DNA from: an uncultured Flavobacteriaceae bacterium
Lineage (GTDB): Bacteria > Bacteroidota > Bacteroidia > Flavobacteriales > Flavobacteriaceae
Length of the DNA: 64,000 bases
Assembly (NCBI GenBank): GCA_947500525.1
Contig: CANMSH010000005.1
Span: 186,001 to 250,000, forward strand
Direction: 5' to 3'
Every line of letters begins with the position of its first letter. The first letter of the stretch is position 1. This document shows positions 1 to 9,408 of this stretch, one piece after another. The notes below the pieces were generated by a model. It worked only from the letters and a program-made list of their open reading frames with translations, made no database searches and was not told the DNA's origin. Both the position numbers and the translations under genes were made by a program.

Positions 1-2
1 TC

Positions 3-239
3 GCTCTTATTACTGAAGCCGGATTTGCAACATGGAATATTATAGATAAAAATCCCGAAAATGAAAGAGCCGCAAATATCGGGGTGTACACCTCTCTCGC
101 CGGAGTCATCGTTTTTAGTCTTCTTTCTCATGGACAACGAAAAAAAGCTATTTCATCTTACAATTCGAAATTTGATCAATTCAACGTATTTACGATCAAA
201 CCTTCAAAAAAAGGCTTAGGTATTGTGGTGCAATTTTAA
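3..239 (+). CDS. Hypothetical protein, C-terminal part
   Basis: This is the last 78 residues of a gene whose start lies before the window. The frame is open from position 3 to a TAA at 237-239. The visible part has one hydrophobic stretch (about residues 32-44 of the fragment) followed by a basic, polar segment and ends in a phenylalanine, as many outer-membrane barrel proteins do. No motif is recognised. The next gene begins 21 bases downstream on the same strand, so the two may be cotranscribed. The fragment is too short to assign a function. Confidence 0.55.
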   Translation, partial: ALITEAGFATWNIIDKNPENERAANIGVYTSLAGVIVFSLLSHGQRKKAISSYNSKFDQFNVFTIKPSKKGLGIVVQF

Positions 240-260
240 TAATAATCTCTTTACGCTACT

Positions 261-1208
261 ATGAAAAAATCAATATTACTACTACTTATCGTACATTTCT
301 GTTGCATAGTTGCATTCGGACAACAAAAAATTTCTACAGAGATAACAGATGCCCACAAAAATGTAGTCGGTACAAAAGTCAGTTTGATACCTCCGAAAGA
401 ATTTACGAAAGCTGTTAATTTTTTAGGATTCCAACAAACCAAAACTGGTTCGAGTATTATGGTCTTAAATGTACCTGCTGATTTCTCTGAAGTCTCTGCT
501 GGGTTTACAAAAGAAGGTCTATTGACGCAAGGCGTGATAGCTTCAAAAATTGAACGCATCACTCTAAATGATTTACCAGCCCTTTTTGTTACGGCCGAAC
601 AAAAGGCTTATGGAATTACCTATACCAAATATATCTTAACCTTTGGCTCAAATACCGAAACCATGCTTATAAACGGTATTTTTCCAAAAAGCCTTACCGC
701 ACTCAATGATGGTATGAAAAAAGCGCTCTTGTCTACGGTTTATGATGCTTCAAAAAAAATTGATCCGTTTAAAAATGTTGACTTTAAAATTGATACCACG
801 GGTACCGGACTCATGTTTGCAAATTACGTAGGCAGCTCTATGATCTTTAATCGCGATGGAAAAATGCCATCACAATCAAAAGACAAAGCGTCTGTCATAA
901 TTTCTAAATCTTTTTCAACTGGTACTGTTGACGATAAGAAATTATTTGCCATCAATCGTATCAAGAATTTACCTATAGAAATTGATGCAATTCTTTCTAC
1001 AAAACCTATCAAAATAGATAGCATTTTTGGTTATGAAATCATAGCCGATGCCAAAGACAAGAAAACTGGGGTTAAAGAAAAAGTATATCAAGTATTATTG
1101 TTTACTGATTCGATATACTATATGCTCTTTGGCTCATCGGAAGCTGATTTTGATGCTAATATTTTACTATTTCAAAAGTTCATTAAAACATTCGAACGTA
1201 AAGAATAA
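261..1208 (+). CDS. Secreted protein of unknown function
   Basis: The protein has 315 residues. Residues 1-20 form a signal peptide (two lysines, a run of leucines, likely cleavage before QQK), so it is exported, probably to the periplasm. The mature part has no further membrane segment and no motif I recognise. It alternates short strands with charged helices and contains no obvious catalytic pattern. Another open frame on the minus strand inside it is a shadow. The following gene starts 9 bases after its stop, which suggests an operon. Function unknown. Confidence 0.75.
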   Translation: MKKSILLLLIVHFCCIVAFGQQKISTEITDAHKNVVGTKVSLIPPKEFTKAVNFLGFQQTKTGSSIMVLNVPADFSEVSAGFTKEGLLTQGVIASKIERITLNDLPALFVTAEQKAYGITYTKYILTFGSNTETMLINGIFPKSLTALNDGMKKALLSTVYDASKKIDPFKNVDFKIDTTGTGLMFANYVGSSMIFNRDGKMPSQSKDKASVIISKSFSTGTVDDKKLFAINRIKNLPIEIDAILSTKPIKIDSIFGYEIIADAKDKKTGVKEKVYQVLLFTDSIYYMLFGSSEADFDANILLFQKFIKTFERKE

Positions 1209-1217
1209 ATTAAACTT

Positions 1218-1706
1218 ATGAAAGAAGATTCTATACTTAAAAAGACGACTAAAAAGGTGAGCGATGGTACCGATCAGGTATTACAGCAATTAAAAAACGG
1301 GCTCTCCAAAATTGGAGATTTTGGCACTGCGACCAAGAACAAATTTGTCAATTATGTCAAGGATGTTTTTGAGGTGCTTCCTCTTATTGAAAAAGCGGGA
1401 TTTCGTACCAATCGACTCATTGTGGGGATCTCCATTCCGCCATCTGTAGAAATTCATGTGAGTAGATTTAAAGAAATAGATGAAGAAAAAATTGAAAAAT
1501 TATATGTCGAATACAAGAAGAAGAAAATGTTCAAGCTGATTTTAAAAGCCTTACTTATGTCGAACGATTTTCAAGGAAAACTGTCTTCTGAGAATTTGGT
1601 ATTTAGCGAAACGTGCATTGAAATCTCTATTCCACCAAAAGTAAGTATCAAATACCTGAATAAAGATATTGCCAATCTTTCTAAAATAGAAGTTGACTTT
1701 GATTGA
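1218..1706 (+). CDS. Cytoplasmic protein of unknown function with repeated SIPPxV motif
   Basis: The protein has 162 residues, no signal peptide and no membrane segment. The first 50 residues are lysine-rich and probably helical. A motif of the form ISIPPxV occurs twice (about residues 72-78 and 137-143), each followed by a strand, which hints at two related beta-alpha units. It starts 9 bases after the stop of the secreted protein upstream and so is probably cotranscribed. I do not recognise the family. Confidence 0.65.
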   Translation: MKEDSILKKTTKKVSDGTDQVLQQLKNGLSKIGDFGTATKNKFVNYVKDVFEVLPLIEKAGFRTNRLIVGISIPPSVEIHVSRFKEIDEEKIEKLYVEYKKKKMFKLILKALLMSNDFQGKLSSENLVFSETCIEISIPPKVSIKYLNKDIANLSKIEVDFD

Positions 1707-1735
1707 GGTAAAAAATATTTCTAAATAAAAGAATA

Positions 1736-2158
1736 GTGATTACCTCTCAGCAAATTTTACTTCGAATACAACTATTAGTCATTGTTTCTTACGTCATCGT
1801 TAAATTCTATTTCAGACCACTAATTTTAGAAAACGCTCATGGGGGAGTGCTCAAAATATTTGTACTCTCTTACCCTAATTTTTGCGAAGCAGTTGTAGGA
1901 ACAATTTTCATAACTTTTATCCTACTATTATTAAATAGAAAATTGAATAAAAATAGTTTTAGATCATTCGAAAAATTTATTCCGTTTTTAGCAACCTTAT
2001 TTTCTGGAGGGTACGTCATTTTGCAAGAATTAAAAATTCACAATTTCGGTGGTTCCAATACGTATGACATTAATGATATAATCTTCTCTATTATTGGTCT
2101 AATTTCAACTTTCATTTTACTACAATATTTACAGCCCAAAACTATAGTCTCACTATAA
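1736..2158 (+). CDS. Small integral membrane protein, unknown
   Basis: The protein has 140 residues and starts at GTG (1736), because no ATG is available in frame before the first membrane segment. Four hydrophobic segments are visible, at about residues 8-28, 46-64, 80-100 and 112-130, with short polar loops between. No family motif is seen. It follows the preceding gene by 29 bases. It could be an inner-membrane protein of the same operon, but nothing in the sequence gives its role. Confidence 0.55.
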   Translation: MITSQQILLRIQLLVIVSYVIVKFYFRPLILENAHGGVLKIFVLSYPNFCEAVVGTIFITFILLLLNRKLNKNSFRSFEKFIPFLATLFSGGYVILQELKIHNFGGSNTYDINDIIFSIIGLISTFILLQYLQPKTIVSL

Positions 2159-2296
2159 AAATTAACGGCTAATTGGTCTATCTGATAGAATACTTTTCAG
2201 CAACACAAAAATCTTAATCCATTGAAATTTAGTATATTTAATCTTAGAATAAGATTGCTATTACGAAATTGAAGTAACAAATAAAACATTTTAATT

Positions 2297-2833
2297 ATGG
2301 ATTTACGTTATTTAAAATTACTCATGCTCTTGATCTGTTCACTTGGCATTCTAACGCATAGTCAGGCTCAAGACAATAGTTTAAAAATACATGGGCTAAG
2401 TATTGGTCCTGGTATTGCATCTTCTTCATCGACAACCGCGAAGAGCGGAGCCAGTTTAAATTTTGATATCTCTACAATTGTGAACAAACATATTCTTTCT
2501 GTCTATTTCAACTCAGGCATAGACCTAAATGCTGGAGGATTTGATGAAGATTTTACTGAATTTAACTTGACTTATGGTAGAAAATGGTTAGTCGCAAAAG
2601 ATCTGTATTTCGAAGGGCATATAGGTTTTGGTCTCTTTTCTTATAACATTGATGACGGAGCTGCATCAATTTTATTCGATCTACCAGATAGTACTATTGG
2701 TTTTCCGATACGAGCCAAACTACTGTTTTATCCAGTGAAACGATTTGGAATTGGAATCAATCCAAATTTCAATATCAATTCAATTGAAAACGCCTACTCA
2801 GCCAATTTCATTTTTCAGTATAATTTCGACTAG
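2297..2833 (+). CDS. Secreted outer-membrane beta-barrel-like protein
   Basis: The protein has 178 residues. A signal peptide covers residues 1-24, with cleavage likely after SQA. The mature part is rich in alternating hydrophobic and polar strands with glycine and aromatic residues and ends in YNFD, an aromatic-rich end like those of small outer-membrane barrels. The family is not certain, and conserved catalytic residues are not seen. It has its own upstream gap of 138 bases and no close downstream partner. It is likely structural or an adhesin-like barrel. Confidence 0.6.
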   Translation: MDLRYLKLLMLLICSLGILTHSQAQDNSLKIHGLSIGPGIASSSSTTAKSGASLNFDISTIVNKHILSVYFNSGIDLNAGGFDEDFTEFNLTYGRKWLVAKDLYFEGHIGFGLFSYNIDDGAASILFDLPDSTIGFPIRAKLLFYPVKRFGIGINPNFNINSIENAYSANFIFQYNFD

Positions 2834-2920
2834 ATACTACAAGGTTGAATGCTAAAGGGTCATGCGAATTTGGTTTTTGTTTAATTTTTTACTATATTCG
2901 TTAAACAATTTTATAACCCT

Positions 2921-3754
2921 ATGAAACGTTCTTCCATATTTCTATCTATTGTTTTCTTATTTGGAGTGCTATCCATTAATATACATGCGCAAGAATTTCA
3001 GGGTAAGGCTTACTATTTTTCAAAATCAACAATGAATTTGGGTAATTGGGGAGCACGTATGAGTGAGGCACAAAAAAAACAAATCCAAGAACGTTTAAAA
3101 AACAGACTAGAAAAAAAATACATTCTTACATTTAATAAGCAAGAATCGTTCTTTAAAGAAGAAGACAAACTAGATGCTATTTCGGGTGCCACAGATTCTT
3201 GGGGCAAGAATTTTACTCCAGGTAATTCCTATAAAAATATTAAAACCAATACACTTATTCAGAACCAAGAATTTTATGGAAAGCGTTTTTTGGTTAAAGA
3301 TTCGTTACCGCCAATTTCTTGGAAGTTAGCAGCCGAAAGTAAACAAATTGGCAAGTATATTTGTCAAAAAGCCACGGCAATGGTTCCTACAGCTGCATTT
3401 CAATGGTATAATTTTTCATGGGGAGAAATTCGCAATCAAAAACCAGCAAACGATGTAACGAAAGATGTAGCCATGACCGAAATTGAAGCATGGTATACAC
3501 CTCAAATTCCTGTGAGTCAAGGCCCCTTAGAATACTGGGGATTACCAGGATTAATTCTAGAAGTAAACTCCGGAAATACAACAATGTTGTGTTATAAAAT
3601 AGTTATCAATCCTGATGAAAAAGGATCGATTGAAGCACCATCTAAAGGTAAAATTGTCGCTAAACAAGAATACAAGCAGATTATCACGAATAAGATGAAA
3701 GAAATGCGAGATAATCGAGGGAGACCAAGTGGACGTAGACCAGGATCGAGATAG
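2921..3754 (+). CDS. GLPGLI family protein
   Basis: The protein has 277 residues with a signal peptide at 1-23. It carries the signature YWGLPGLILEV near residue 205, which defines the GLPGLI family (TIGR01200), a Bacteroidota-specific group of secreted proteins of unknown biochemical role. The C-terminal 15 residues are unusually rich in arginine and glycine. A near-consensus -7 element (TATATTCG) lies about 30 bases upstream, so it probably has its own promoter. Family assignment is secure; function is unknown. Confidence 0.85.
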   Translation: MKRSSIFLSIVFLFGVLSINIHAQEFQGKAYYFSKSTMNLGNWGARMSEAQKKQIQERLKNRLEKKYILTFNKQESFFKEEDKLDAISGATDSWGKNFTPGNSYKNIKTNTLIQNQEFYGKRFLVKDSLPPISWKLAAESKQIGKYICQKATAMVPTAAFQWYNFSWGEIRNQKPANDVTKDVAMTEIEAWYTPQIPVSQGPLEYWGLPGLILEVNSGNTTMLCYKIVINPDEKGSIEAPSKGKIVAKQEYKQIITNKMKEMRDNRGRPSGRRPGSR

Positions 3755-3850
3755 GAGATTTTCATAGCAACTGCTCTTTTCACTTCGTCTCTCTTTTACC
3801 TTTTTTACAACCTGTCGTACATAGTTTAATAATTACACGCAACGAAATTA

Positions 3851-3858
3851 TATCTTTG
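3851..3858 (+). promoter_or_regulatory. Bacteroidota -7 promoter element
   Basis: The sequence TATCTTTG matches the flavobacterial consensus TAnnTTTG exactly and lies 31 bases before the start codon of the FISUMP lipoprotein gene. No good TTG box is present about 19 bases upstream, so it may be a moderate promoter. Confidence 0.5.
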
Positions 3859-3889
3859 TATCTTAGAAATACAAATTACGAAAACAGTC

Positions 3890-4591
3890 ATGCGGCATTT
3901 ATTACTTCTGTGCTTATCAATCCTTGTTCTTAATTGTGCAAATGATGATGAAATTCCTGCAACTACAGATAAAGTAGTAGATATCGATGGAAACATCTAT
4001 AAAACCATCAAATTAGGTGATCAAATTTGGACCACCGAAAACCTAAAGGTTACCAAACTTAACGATGGTACCCCAATAGATGAATGGACTTTGGTAGACG
4101 ATTGGTATAATGGTAATAATCCCGAATTATTTTATCAATGGGCAGATGCGAGTGATTTAAACAATCTTTTCGATACAGAATTGCCCTTCGATTATTATGG
4201 TGCAATGTACAATGAATTCACCTTGGCCAGTGATAAACTAGCCCCAGAAGGATGGCGCATTCCTACCGAAGAAGACTTTAAAATTTTGGAGAATTTCTTG
4301 AAGAATAATGGACACTTAAATAATACAGCAACTGTCCTAAAAGCCACATCAGGCTGGGCGCCTGTCACCAGCAGCGGTAGTGATGTTTATGGCTTTAGAG
4401 GGTTACCTAATGGTTATGTAGCCGCAACGGGCACGGCCACCGGAGCTCAAGTTATTTGTGTTTGGGCGACGACTACCTTAGATCCATCTCAACAAACCAG
4501 AAGAGTGGTAAGCTTATTTGATGAACCCAACATACTATTTTCGAGTAATTCAAATAGATTAGGTGCTGGGGTGCGATTGATCAAAGAATGA
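3890..4591 (+). CDS. FISUMP-domain lipoprotein
   Basis: The protein has 233 residues. A lipoprotein signal ends at Cys16 (LVLNC). The residues after it (ANDDE) resemble the acidic export signal that sends Bacteroidota lipoproteins to the cell surface. The mature part is the Fibrobacter succinogenes major paralogous domain (TIGR02145), shown by the opening DIDGNIYKTIKLGDQIW, the TENLKVTKLNDGTPI stretch and a later GWRIPTEEDF. The domain is widespread in Bacteroidota surface proteins, but its biochemical role is unknown. It has its own promoter-like element. Confidence 0.85.
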   Translation: MRHLLLLCLSILVLNCANDDEIPATTDKVVDIDGNIYKTIKLGDQIWTTENLKVTKLNDGTPIDEWTLVDDWYNGNNPELFYQWADASDLNNLFDTELPFDYYGAMYNEFTLASDKLAPEGWRIPTEEDFKILENFLKNNGHLNNTATVLKATSGWAPVTSSGSDVYGFRGLPNGYVAATGTATGAQVICVWATTTLDPSQQTRRVVSLFDEPNILFSSNSNRLGAGVRLIKE

Positions 4592-4697
4592 TAGAACCTT
4601 TTGCTTTGACGGTTAAAATGAGTTTCGAATATTCGAAAAGTTGAACAACCTACACAACCTTTTGAAGGTCTTTGTATCTACTATTAAATAGAAAACT

Positions 4698-5054
4698 ATG
4701 AAAAAAATTGCCTTGATTTTCGTTATCGTTTGTTTTGTAAGTTGTTCTAGTGAAGATACTTTGGGAGAACAGAGAATTTTAACTGGAGCGTTTAAGGAGT
4801 TCGCTCCTGTTGAAAATCGCATTACAGCAAATGTATCTACACAAAACCTCAGCTATTCAATAGAAACTACGGGATCAGGAACTACTTTTACAATTAAGCT
4901 ATTGAGCAATAGTAGATTAGAATTAAGTTGTAACGAGTGCGACGAAACCGCTCCACAGATCGTTCCTTATAGAATTATAAATTCCGACACTTTCGAAATT
5001 GGTAGTTTTCTCTTCACTCCAGAAACAGAATTAATAACGTTCAAACGGATTTAA
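4698..5054 (+). CDS. Small lipoprotein, unknown
   Basis: The protein has 118 residues with a lipoprotein signal ending at Cys16 (CFVSC), followed by SSED, again an acidic pattern fitting surface export. The mature part of about 100 residues looks all-beta, with a CNEC cysteine pair near residues 77-80 that could form a disulfide or bind a metal. No family is recognised. It lies between the FISUMP lipoprotein and the GH2 gene, with gaps over 100 bases on each side, so it is probably its own unit. Confidence 0.65.
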   Translation: MKKIALIFVIVCFVSCSSEDTLGEQRILTGAFKEFAPVENRITANVSTQNLSYSIETTGSGTTFTIKLLSNSRLELSCNECDETAPQIVPYRIINSDTFEIGSFLFTPETELITFKRI

Positions 5055-5170
5055 CCAGCTTTAGAAAGAAACCTTCAAAATAATCCTTTTAACGCTTTGT
5101 ATTGAAAGAGATTACCTAACTTAGTACCCTTGCGTGTACCGCAGAAATACAACTCAATTTTAATTATACT

Positions 5171-6997
5171 ATGCTGAAAAACGTATTAAGTGGTCTTATC
5201 TTTCTGGCGCTAGTATCTAGTGCTTTTGCTCAAGAACCTTTACTCATTAACGCCTATAATCGCAACACGACTTCCTTAAACGGATATTGGAAATACATCG
5301 TAGATCCATATGAGAATGGCTACTATAATTATCGTTATGAACCTTTTGATCAGCAAAAAAATCCAAGTAAAGGAGCCTATTTTTTAAATTCGAAACCTGA
5401 TGGCCCTTCTGATTTGGTAGAATATAATTTTGAAAAAATGGATAGTCTTTTAGTTCCAGGAGATTGGAATACACAAAAGGAACGTCTATTTTATTATGAA
5501 GGTACAGTATGGTATAAGAAGGAATTCGACTATGCATTATCAAAAGAATCGAATCGAGCTTTTGTATATTTTGAAGCCTCAAACTATAAAACTGAAGTAT
5601 ATTTTAATGGCAAAAAACTTGGCAGCCATGTAGGAGGTTTTACACCCTTTAACTTTGAAGTTACTCATTTACTGAAGAAAAAAAACAATTTTCTTGTCGT
5701 AAAAGTTGACAATAAGCGAGTTAAGGAAGGAGTGCCTACACTAAATACTGATTGGTGGAACTACGGCGGACTTACTAGAGATGTTAAAATCATTGAAACT
5801 AGTGAAAGTGTTATTCAAGATTATTTTGTGCAATTAGATCCAAAAAACAAGAACAACATAAAAGGATACGTAAGCTTAAATGGGCAAAAAAAGGCATTTG
5901 CCGATGTAGAAATTTCGATTCCTAAACTAAAAATAAAACAGAAACTTAAAACTGACAACAGCGGAACCGTAGCTTTTGAAATAGTAGCCAAAAATATGAC
6001 ATACTGGTCTTTAGAAAACCCTTTTCTTTATGAAGTATCTATTGCTACTAAGGCAGAAAAAATTACGGACACTATTGGTTTTAGACAGATTAGTACAAAA
6101 GGATCAAAAATTTTACTAAATGATGTGCCCATTTTTTTAAAAGGTATTTCTGTTCATGAAGAAAGTCCAATTCGAGATGGTCGAGGCGCTAGCGAAGAGG
6201 ATGCCAAAAAACTCTTGCAATGGGCAAGAGAATTAGGATGTAATTATGTTCGTTTAGCTCATTATCCTCATAACGAACACATGGTGCGATTAGCAGATAA
6301 AATGGGAATCTTAGTTTGGGAAGAAAACCCTGTTTATTGGACCATTTCATGGAAAAATGAAGGTACTTATGAGAATGCTAAAAATCAACTTTCAGAAGTT
6401 ATAGATAGAGATAAAAATAGAGCCAGCGTTATTATATGGTCAATGGCCAATGAAACTCCAACCAGCAAGGCCAGAAATACTTTCTTAACGAATTTGGCAA
6501 ATTTCACAAAGAGAAAAGATCCTACGCGATTGATTAGTGCAGCACTCGAGCAACGCGATTATAAGGGTAACAAATTTATTAGAACTATAGACGATCCTTT
6601 TGCTGATGTTGTAGACGTTCTTAGCTTTAATCAATACATAGGATGGTATGATGGTCTACCTGAAAAGGCCGCTAAAATTAATTGGAAAATTGAGCAAAAC
6701 AAACCAGTAATCATCTCTGAATTTGGTGCGGGAGCTAAATATGGTTTGCATGGTAATAAATATACCAGATGGACTGAAGAGTATCAAGAATACCTGTATA
6801 TAGAAACCTTGAAAATGCTAAGCCGTATTGACCAGCTACAAGGACTTTCTCCATGGATTCTAGTAGACTTTAGATCTCCGAGAAGGGTCTTACCTGAAAT
6901 ACAAGATACTTGGAATCGTAAAGGTCTCATCTCCGAAGATGGAAAAAAGAAAAAAGCTTTCTTTGTTTTAAAAAATTTTTATGAGAAGAAAGAATAA
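5171..6997 (+). CDS. Secreted glycoside hydrolase family 2 (beta-glucuronidase/galactosidase type)
   Basis: The protein has 608 residues with a signal peptide at 1-20. The order is a jelly-roll sugar-binding domain (about 30-190, with NWWNYGGLTRDV), an immunoglobulin-like domain (about 200-300) and a TIM barrel (about 310-605). The barrel contains RLAHYPH, the acid/base glutamate E428 in WSMANET and the nucleophile E517 in ISEFGAG, so the active site is intact. The family cleaves terminal beta-linked sugars. The length is close to that of beta-glucuronidases, but the exact sugar cannot be read from the sequence. A TonB-dependent receptor gene converges from downstream. Confidence 0.88.
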   Translation: MLKNVLSGLIFLALVSSAFAQEPLLINAYNRNTTSLNGYWKYIVDPYENGYYNYRYEPFDQQKNPSKGAYFLNSKPDGPSDLVEYNFEKMDSLLVPGDWNTQKERLFYYEGTVWYKKEFDYALSKESNRAFVYFEASNYKTEVYFNGKKLGSHVGGFTPFNFEVTHLLKKKNNFLVVKVDNKRVKEGVPTLNTDWWNYGGLTRDVKIIETSESVIQDYFVQLDPKNKNNIKGYVSLNGQKKAFADVEISIPKLKIKQKLKTDNSGTVAFEIVAKNMTYWSLENPFLYEVSIATKAEKITDTIGFRQISTKGSKILLNDVPIFLKGISVHEESPIRDGRGASEEDAKKLLQWARELGCNYVRLAHYPHNEHMVRLADKMGILVWEENPVYWTISWKNEGTYENAKNQLSEVIDRDKNRASVIIWSMANETPTSKARNTFLTNLANFTKRKDPTRLISAALEQRDYKGNKFIRTIDDPFADVVDVLSFNQYIGWYDGLPEKAAKINWKIEQNKPVIISEFGAGAKYGLHGNKYTRWTEEYQEYLYIETLKMLSRIDQLQGLSPWILVDFRSPRRVLPEIQDTWNRKGLISEDGKKKKAFFVLKNFYEKKE

Positions 6998-7129
6998 CGA
7001 ATAAATGAAATAATTCATTCGTTAATTTAGTCACTCAAGTTTTTTAAGAGATACTCAACATCTGCCATATCCGAATTAAATTTTATTTAAAAAATTACTA
7101 ATAATACACTTCATTCTTTCTAGCTAAAC

Positions 7130-9283
7130 CTATAAATTATCTAATTGATTCTTTGTTTTATCTTCGCTTATGGTCCAAAAGAAACCTACAAAGAAGAAGC
7201 GATCAGAACTAGGCACTATTGCTTGCCTATCAAATTGTCCATTAGCATTTGGAGTGTTCGAATAATTATATCCGAATTCATTTTTAAAACCAAATAAATT
7301 AGAAGCCGAAATAAAAAGGATTTTTTGTTGCGAAATCAAGTAACTCCAATTAAAACTTATATTATTTAAACTTTTCGTTCTTCCGTCCATGAATATACTT
7401 GAGTTAGGGTTATTAAAGGGCCGACCACTTGCATAATTGTATGTCATTCCTACTTGAGATCGTAAGCTATTTACCCAATATTTAGTCACCAACGATGCAT
7501 TATGCTTGGTCGCGTAATTCGGCATTACCTCTCTAGGAAAATCTTGAAACTTCCGCTTGGTGTCTAAATATGAATATGAAACCCAATATTGTAGATTTTT
7601 AATAGTACGTGTATCCTTCCAAAAAAGGTCTAAACCAGAAGCATAACCAAAACCGTTGGTATTGAAATTATGGGAAGGTCTATTAAATTCGCGCTCATAC
7701 TGCACCAAATTATCATAGTTTTTATAGAATAACTCTGCTCTAAAGAGTTTGTTGTTTTTTTTGTATTGATAATTCAAGATATAATGTGTTGCTTTTTGAT
7801 AATCAAGATCTTGTGTTATTTTTAATTCATCGTTTTGAGGGGCCTGATAAAAGTTACCATATGCCAAAGATACTTGCGCACGTTTATTAAACTTATACGC
7901 CAATGATATTCGAGGTGCCACCGAATACGCATCAAACAATGCACTATACGTCGTGCGAAGGCCAAACTTACCCGCAAAATTAGCTGTAAAAAACATATCG
8001 GTTTCCATAAAAGCAGCACTCAAAGTATTCTTAAAATTATATCGAAAATCGTTGTTATTAGTTGCTACACCTTCTTCATCAAAATTGGTAGACATCGTTT
8101 CGGCTCCATAGCTCAATTTAAACATGTTGTTAAACGAATGCCTTATCTTTACCTTAGCATGAAAGGATTGTTCTTTACTATTCACATCTAAGTCATCTAA
8201 ACCTATATTCGATGCACTATTGCTATAACTAATTCCTGTTGTGAGTCTGGTTTTATTTCCTACAAATCCTTCATAAGACGCATTTGTATACCAGTTATTG
8301 TTTGTTAAATTTAAACGTACCAACTCATCAAAATTAATATCTTCTTGAGCTACGTCAAAGCGAATTCTATCAAAAGCACTATAAAGCTTGAAAAGTCCGT
8401 TTTTCGCAGTATGCCTATATACTGCTTCTCCCGAAATAGACTCTGGTAGTTTATTCCATACGTTCGCATCGGGCACTAATTTATTATAAGGTGCTAAATT
8501 GATATAGGCAGCATTTACGGTCAATGCATCTTTCTTCCATTTTTTAGTATGCCCTATCCCCGCGCCCAATGACATAAACGAAAAGTCAGTTTGATTTTGT
8601 TTGGGTTCATCGATTGTATTTAGTAACAAAACACTTGATAAAGCATTTCCATACTCGGCAGAATACCCCCCAGTACTAAAAGTGATTCCGTCGAACAGAA
8701 AAGGAGAGTAACGTCCTCTTGTTGGTGTATTATTCGCTGTGGGCGTATACGGTTTAAATACCTGTAGGCCGTCAATAAATACTTGCGTTTCTTCGGCTGT
8801 ACCTCCACGTACAAAGAGACGCCCATCTTCTCCAACCGCAGTCGTACCCGGTAATGTTTGTAAGGCTCCAATGAAATCTCCGGCAACACCAGCCGTAGTC
8901 ACTACATCTAATGCATTCATTACGGCCACTTTAGTGTTGTCTCCTGCTTGAAATGAACCGGCTGATAATTCTACAGCATCCAGAGTACTGATATCTGGGT
9001 AAAGGGTAATAGAAACATCTTTCAAGGAATCTACTTCAGCAATTTGAGTATGTGTTTTATAAGCCAAATATGAAACTACCAACGTTACCGTACCTGTTTC
9101 ATGAGTAGTAAATGAAAACTTACCTTCATCATTTGTTGTAGCTCCATCATAGGTATTCTCTAAATATACGTTGGCATTGGTGATAGGTTCATTTTTTTTT
9201 GTTTTCACAGTACCCGAGATCATCGTTTGGGCAGTTAGCTGAAAAACAGAGCAGAGTAATAAAAGCGTTATTAGTATTTTCAT
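7130..9283 (-). CDS. TonB-dependent outer-membrane receptor with carboxypeptidase-like N-terminal domain
   Basis: The protein has 717 residues counted from the ATG at 9283. A longer frame reaches 9403, but only the internal start gives a proper signal peptide (MKILITLLLL...), and the extension would run into the divergent promoter region. After the signal come a CarboxypepD_reg-like beta domain (about 22-105), a plug domain (about 115-230) and a barrel of about 22 strands ending near the C-terminus. No SusD-like partner is next to it, so it is not a classical SusCD pair. The substrate is unknown. It could be an iron chelate, a cobalamin or a peptide. Confidence 0.85.
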   Translation of the reverse strand: MKILITLLLLCSVFQLTAQTMISGTVKTKKNEPITNANVYLENTYDGATTNDEGKFSFTTHETGTVTLVVSYLAYKTHTQIAEVDSLKDVSITLYPDISTLDAVELSAGSFQAGDNTKVAVMNALDVVTTAGVAGDFIGALQTLPGTTAVGEDGRLFVRGGTAEETQVFIDGLQVFKPYTPTANNTPTRGRYSPFLFDGITFSTGGYSAEYGNALSSVLLLNTIDEPKQNQTDFSFMSLGAGIGHTKKWKKDALTVNAAYINLAPYNKLVPDANVWNKLPESISGEAVYRHTAKNGLFKLYSAFDRIRFDVAQEDINFDELVRLNLTNNNWYTNASYEGFVGNKTRLTTGISYSNSASNIGLDDLDVNSKEQSFHAKVKIRHSFNNMFKLSYGAETMSTNFDEEGVATNNNDFRYNFKNTLSAAFMETDMFFTANFAGKFGLRTTYSALFDAYSVAPRISLAYKFNKRAQVSLAYGNFYQAPQNDELKITQDLDYQKATHYILNYQYKKNNKLFRAELFYKNYDNLVQYEREFNRPSHNFNTNGFGYASGLDLFWKDTRTIKNLQYWVSYSYLDTKRKFQDFPREVMPNYATKHNASLVTKYWVNSLRSQVGMTYNYASGRPFNNPNSSIFMDGRTKSLNNISFNWSYLISQQKILFISASNLFGFKNEFGYNYSNTPNANGQFDRQAIVPSSDRFFFVGFFWTISEDKTKNQLDNL

Positions 9284-9301
9284 GGATTCATATTTATAGT
9301 A

Positions 9302-9309
9302 CAAATATG
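9302..9309 (-). promoter_or_regulatory. Possible -7 element for the TonB-dependent receptor
   Basis: On the minus strand the sequence CATATTTG matches seven of the eight positions of the TAnnTTTG pattern and lies 19 bases before the chosen receptor start at 9283. This position supports the internal start. Confidence 0.3.
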
Positions 9310-9408
9310 AATGAGCCGTATGCTTTTGCCCAAAAAGAACTACCGAAACGTCATATTTAGAGGATGAATTGTTATCTTGTAATGCTTTCATCAAAAACTT
9401 CAATCAAT

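Noticed and set aside
3890..4591. FISUMP gene as a mobile element part
   Set aside because: The paralogous-domain name comes from its expansion in Fibrobacter; there are no terminal repeats or transposase here.
6996..7025. Hairpin after the GH2 gene as terminator
   Set aside because: The stem (AACGA/TCGTT with ATGAA/TTCAT) is interrupted and no T run follows.
9284..9403. Longer N-terminus for the TonB-dependent receptor
   Set aside because: The extra 40 residues are polar and precede a clear signal peptide, and they overlap the divergent promoter region.
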